Below, piece by piece: positions 54,901 to 60,900 of a DNA stretch of 64,000 nt (position 1 is its first letter; every line of letters begins with the position of its first letter). Source of the stretch: Harmonia axyridis (lineage: Eukaryota; Arthropoda; Insecta; Coleoptera; Coccinellidae). The notes under the pieces were generated by a model. That model was not told the DNA's origin and did no database searches. It saw nothing but the letters and a program-made list of their open reading frames with translations. Position numbers and translations under genes: made by a program. The DNA lies in contig NC_059504.1 in the NCBI RefSeq assembly GCF_914767665.1, positions 15,750,501 through 15,814,500 on the forward strand, written 5' to 3'.

Positions 54901-57900
54901 CTATCATAATGGCGGTAATCTGTAATTTTTGCAACTTCAATTCGATTTTCTTGGATCCATCAGCTATGAACAGTAATTGTCTTATCTTGATTACGGCAAT
55001 TTTATCGAAAATGGCCGAATTTTTTTGTTATTCTGGAAGGCGTTTTATATTTTTGTTAAGTTAATGTTGACCAGAGTTTTCAAAGGAATGAAAGTCGCCG
55101 ATGAAGTTACTTACCCGAAAGTTCAACTATGAAGCTTCTACATAGAAAAAAATGTAAAGTTTTCTGGTCTGAATCATAGAATATTATTTGGAGAAAAAAT
55201 TGATTCGTTTCGAATTTTTTCGGTGATTAGCAGTGATCAAAAGAAGTATAAGTGCATACTTATGCTAAGGAGAAATAGACGACTGGGTTTAAAACCTGCC
55301 TTGTGTTCAAGGTCGGCAGATCCGGCATGCTTGTATCGGCATTCAAATTGTAATAATTAGTTGATATTGTGGTAATTTGAGATGAACGAAGCCGCCGGAA
55401 GTGGCTACTGGGGAGACGGTAATAACCCTTATTATTGATCGATATTAAGAGCTATTACGATTTTTCCTTTGGGGCTAGGAGATCCGGCTGAGGCAAGGTC
55501 ATCATCATTCGGTCTTATCTTGTCTCATCATACCGAGGAGTAGATTATGATTCTATCACTGAATTTTTGTGGTTAAAGATATAATAAACTAGATTATTCT
55601 GAGATATGCGGTTTATCTTCAAAGCCGACTGTTTATCAATTTTTCTTTATTTTGAAGAGAGAAAAGAATTCTACGTCACTGAGATATTTCAAACTGAAAA
55701 TAATTTTTTGAATTGCTCGTTCAATTAGTGATGAAAAATCTCTCTTGCTTTTTTTCAAGAAGAACTTAAACACCTCATATCTCAGAATATGAAGCATTTG
55801 CGAAAAAGTCTTGATTATTTGGTATACACTATTGGCAAAGATAAGTCTCGATATAGTAGATATCTAATGCGACGAACAGAGAGGAAATCTATAAGTTTTC
55901 CTTTCCAACATACCTTTGAGGGAAGGGAGGTATAAGTAACCAATAATGAAATATTTTCATATAATTATTTTGCTATATTTTCAAGCTGACGTCTTGATCG
56001 TAATTCGACAATGTTGATCACTATATTGTATGAAAAACCAATTTTCATAATTTCAATATAAGCTGAAAATTCTTTTTCTAAAAATCAAACACATTATAAA
56101 AAATATCAAGTAATGGTTATTTTAAAATGAAGGCCATTTTCCTAGCACTCTATTCACTTTTTATCACATAGCTAGTTTCGATAATTTACGAAACACTAAA
56201 TGACCACTTTTTTTCGAAATGAAATCGCTTAGTTGATTACGCTCCAGAGATAATATGAATGTTTCCATAACTTTCTGAAATTTTCCACGATTCAACATTA
56301 GAAAAATTTGAGGAACGAAAAAAGGGTACAGAAAAACTTCCATTACATATAGAATGTGTCATTGCTATGTTTATTAGGTGTAGAAAGTAGGCTATAGAAC
56401 ATTGCATAATCTTAGCTTCAATAGGTTTAGATTTTTCGGGAATTTTGATTTCGGAAACCCAGAATCAAAATCTTTTTCATGCGATACTGGAAAAAATAAG
56501 GAACCACAATTGGAAATCTGTAGTATATTTTCAATATTGAAAAATGCGAACCTCTTCAGTGACTTCAACCCACCTTTTAACAGCTACAAATTAGCTCATT
56601 TCAGCCATATGTTATTCTTCCGTGAATCAAATGCCTATCATAACTCCATTTCTATCTCACCGACAGGAAAACTGTTGAATCTGACACCTAAAACGTCTAA
56701 TTCAGAAGTGTGGTATCAAAGAAGCATATGCCGTTCGTTTTCGTACCTGTTAAAGTATGTTTAAAAGTAAGTGGTGTTAAAATTTTCAAATTACCTTCAT
56801 TCCCTACCGACAACCTGTAATTTCTGTTTCCGCAGCGGCATTGCCATTCCTGACGTGTTCTGCCAGGGTCAGGATCGGACTCAGGACCTTAGGTCCCCAT
56901 TGAAAATAAAACATCATTAGATTTTCTAGGAACAGAGGGTTATTATTTTGGCCGAAAGTTCGTTTCTCAAAATTTGCACTGAGAACCGATTGAGTTTGAC
57001 TCACTGATGAAAGGCATTCTTTTGGGGTCTGAGAACAGGAAAAAGTAGCTGGGAGCCAGATCTAGCGAAGACGGTGGATGCAGAAACAATTCGAAGCTCA
57101 ATTCATGCAATTTTGCCATTGTTTCCATTGATTTGTGACACGGCGCATTGCCTTGATGAAACAGCACCTTCTTTTCTTCAAATTTTTTTAACGTTTTATC
57201 CTTTAAACGATCCAATAACGCTATATAATAATCGCTGTTGATGGCCTGGCTCTTTTGGAGGTAATCAATTAATATTATACCTTGCGCATGCCAGAATACT
57301 CATGCCATAACCTTGCCAGCTGACTGTTGTGTTTTTTCTCGCTTTGGATTCGGTTCATCGTGTGCAGTCCACTCAGCTGACTGTCGATTGGACTCCGGAG
57401 TGAAATGATGGAGCCATGTTTCATACATTGTCACATATCGACGCTAAAATTTTGGTTTATTGCACTTAAACAGCTTCAAACACTGTTCAGAATCTTTAAC
57501 ACGTTGTTGCTTTCGATCGATTGTGAGCTCACGAGGCACCCATTTTGCACACAGCTCTCTCATGTACAAATATTCGTGAATGATATGATTTACACGTTCA
57601 GATGATATCTTCACAATATCTGCTATATCGATCAGCTTCACTTTACTTTCATTCAAAAATATTTTGTGAACTTTTTACATTTTTTCGTCGGTGACATCCT
57701 TTTTTGGGCGTCCACTGCGTTCGCCGTCTTCGGTGCTCATTTCAACACGTTTAAACTTAGCATACCAATCAATGATGGTTGATTTTCCTGGTGCAGACTC
57801 CGGAAATTCTTCATAAAGCCAAGATTTTGCTTCAACTGTATTTTTTCCCTTCAAAAAGCAATATTTTATCAGCATACGAAATTCTTTTTTTTTTCATCTT

Positions 57901-60900
57901 TTTTCAAATAACAAATGTAGCTACACTCACAACGCAATATCTCACAAACTAATGGTCGTATAGTTTGAAGGTTGGTGCTAACTAAAAATCATATGAATTT
58001 AATACTATCACCGCTATCTGTGCATCAGACCGGGGACCTCTAAATTGGCTTTATGAGTTGAATTTTCAAAAGAAATATTTTTGTTATGTGCGGAATTTAT
58101 TGTGTGTGAAGTGTTATTATATTTTTCGGTACACTGAGTGATGTTTGATTTAAACCGAAATGAACAAATTTCAATGCAGAATGTTCTTCTTCAATGATTT
58201 AACGCCGATATTTCATGGAAAAATTGAATGAATATTGATTTGAGAAAGAAAACAAAAAATCCTGAATTCACATCTCAATTTTTATTCATACTCTTGAAAA
58301 TATATTGAAACTGAGTCTTTCCATCTTTTCTTCATTCAAGATTCATTTAAGATTTTGTTGTTGTTATTATTGAGGTTGTTAATCAAAAAATTGAAAGACC
58401 CATTTACATGAAACTGAATTAGCAGCCATTTCACAAATCAACATCACGGATCACGATGTTTATTGACAACTTAACCTTAATTGCAACTATGCAAATTTCT
58501 GCAAACGAAGGAAATCCAAGTTGGGCACTTATTGTGGCATCGTCGCACGTTCCAAACCACCAAAGCCTCCCCTGCCGATCCTGTACACGTATAGCCGCGT
58601 CAGTTGCGTGTATAAAAACGTGTAAAAATTATAGTATTCTCCGAAAAAATGACCGCAACCTTTTTCGTTCCGTAAAGTTCATTGTAAAAAGACCATTAAG
58701 CTGTTGCGGTCTACGAGCGTTACGTCAAATAGAGGGCGCTACAGGATTAATTTCTTCGTAGTGCAACGTTGTAATTTCGGTTGAGAGCGAGATGCGTCGG
58801 AGCGTAACTGATGAATATGGGAAAGGTGAGAAGAAACTTACGGTCCATCCTGTGTCAGTTTTTGTGAGCGGTAAAATATCGCTTTTTAAATATCCCATTC
58901 GACGAGTGCGTTTCCGAGACCACACAGGAGAATGCGAGTATCGTTTTTGTATTATTTTCGAATTATCTGCGAATTAACTGTCAAGTAGCCGTTAACGTAA
59001 TATACAACATTTACAAATTCTCTCAAATTATTCAGTGATGTATAATTTCCATTCGCGTTAATATTTCGGTATGAATTTTTTATGGTCCTGATGACGCTAT
59101 ACTCACGAAAATCTGCACGAAGCTTGTAAGGGTTATTTTTTATAAACACGAGAAATTTCTACTCGATCAGATTTGTAATCATGGAAAAATTTCTTCTCCC
59201 ATGTTCTTCTTTAATTTTCTATGGTTGTGATGATGTGATCAGCTTGAAATTAATATTCGATATCACCACCCTCCAACGGTTTTGTGATCACGGAGGTTTT
59301 TCCAATAACATATTGTGCTGCATCCGTAACCAAGGTGACCATTTGATTGATATCATTTAAGGATTCATCAAGTCAAGTAACTTGACATTTTAACCAACTA
59401 CTTGACTTGAAAATCAAGCTCGTGAAAAATTACATACTTGAGCATGACTTGACTTGATTTTAGATATTTATTGCTTGACTTGAAAGCAAGCTACTTGATA
59501 TTATTTGAGCTTGATATGCACGCGTCGCACGGCATATATTTCTCCAATCTCGTGGGCGCTTAGACTAAATAAGGGGATTCCTCAAGCCCTGAGAGACTGA
59601 AGTATTCGTCAGTGTGACTCCAGTAGTAGTTTTCTCACATTTCTATGAAATCTATTGGTAGGTTTTGGTAGTTTCAGAAATGTTTCTCCAAACTTGGTCA
59701 AAATGGCCAAGAATTTTTTATCAACGCCACCATCTTCAGCTCCTGTTGAAAGAAAATTTTCCAGAGCTGCTCTTACAGCTACAAAAACCCACAATAGGTT
59801 TGGTGACAAATCTATGAGATGTTTTGAGAAACATCTCGTTTTCCATCCAGGATCTAAGATCCTGGATGGAAAATAATAAATCGAACAAAACTTCTAGGTT
59901 TCCCAATTTTGAGAAACTTTCTTTTTTCATTATTTTTTATTTTCTTATGATTTATAGTGGTTTAATTTATATTTCATTTCAAGAAAATTGATACTATCGG
60001 TTCTTTCATTCGATAAATTAAATAAATAAAAGTGATTTTTGCAAGATTCCTTCTCAATTCATCATTTTTTTTTATTGATGAGACACCACACAATAAAACT
60101 GCTTAAAATCAAGTAGCTTGATATGATTCAAGTACTTGATAAATAAATACTTGACTTGATATTGAAAAACTACTTCAAGTGAAGCTCAAGCCAAGTAGAT
60201 TGAAATTCGAGCCAAGCAGTGAATCCCTACTCTGCTGTGTCCATTATTATACAATTCAAACCAGGTTTCTGAATTTGTCTACAACCACATCACGATAGAG
60301 TCATAAATAAAAACTATACAAATCTTGTAGATCGCCGGAGTTGAAAAAAATCAATTTCTCAGAAATATCAAGACTCTCCCTGTCCTCTTCAGTTGCCGTT
60401 GGTTTCGGTGCTTAATCTGGTGATAAACGAACGAAATGTTCGAAATTACTGTTGCCATAACGATGAGAAAGCGAGATACAAGACGGATCACTCCCATCTT
60501 GACTGATGGCTAATCTCGCCATCTCGCTCTTTCCACTCTTCCGGTCGCTTTTCATTAAAAAAAAAAAATAAACACGCTCGGGACGTGCGCTAATTTTCGG
60601 AAAATTAATTGAAGAACGGTACAATTAAAAACTGTTCGGTTATGCTAATGCCGAATAAATGGCAATTAAAATGTGTTTAATTAAAAAAGATCATCAATCA
60701 TCGTCATTTAACGTCTACTTATCCAACAGTCCGCTCTGAATGGAATGAATGAGTCGTTTCTTGTGCAGAAGCATTGACGTAAGTGGGTTTTAACATCGGA
60801 CTTGAGCTCTCAGATGGAGAAACTTTTTATCTGATCGATATCAAGGAAATGTCAATTTGAATTTTGTCAGAAAGTGTCGGAAATCGAGCATTTCGAAAGG

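Larger units (their letters stand above)
59359..60229 (+). mobile_element. hAT family with CAAGTCAAG repeats, copy I (best defined ends)
   Basis: It begins aaggattcatcaagtcaag and ends gccaagcagtgaatcccta, which are inverted (GGATTCA core). CAAGTCAAG-type repeats lie at both edges. The order is: 5' repeats, tgcacgcgtcgcacggcata segment, dimerisation-domain remnant (59655-59876), AT-rich tail, 3' repeats. A matching 8-bp duplication was not found. Confidence 0.7.

Noticed and set aside
56402..56764. 120-codon plus ORF
   Set aside because: No recognisable features; composition follows the local DNA.
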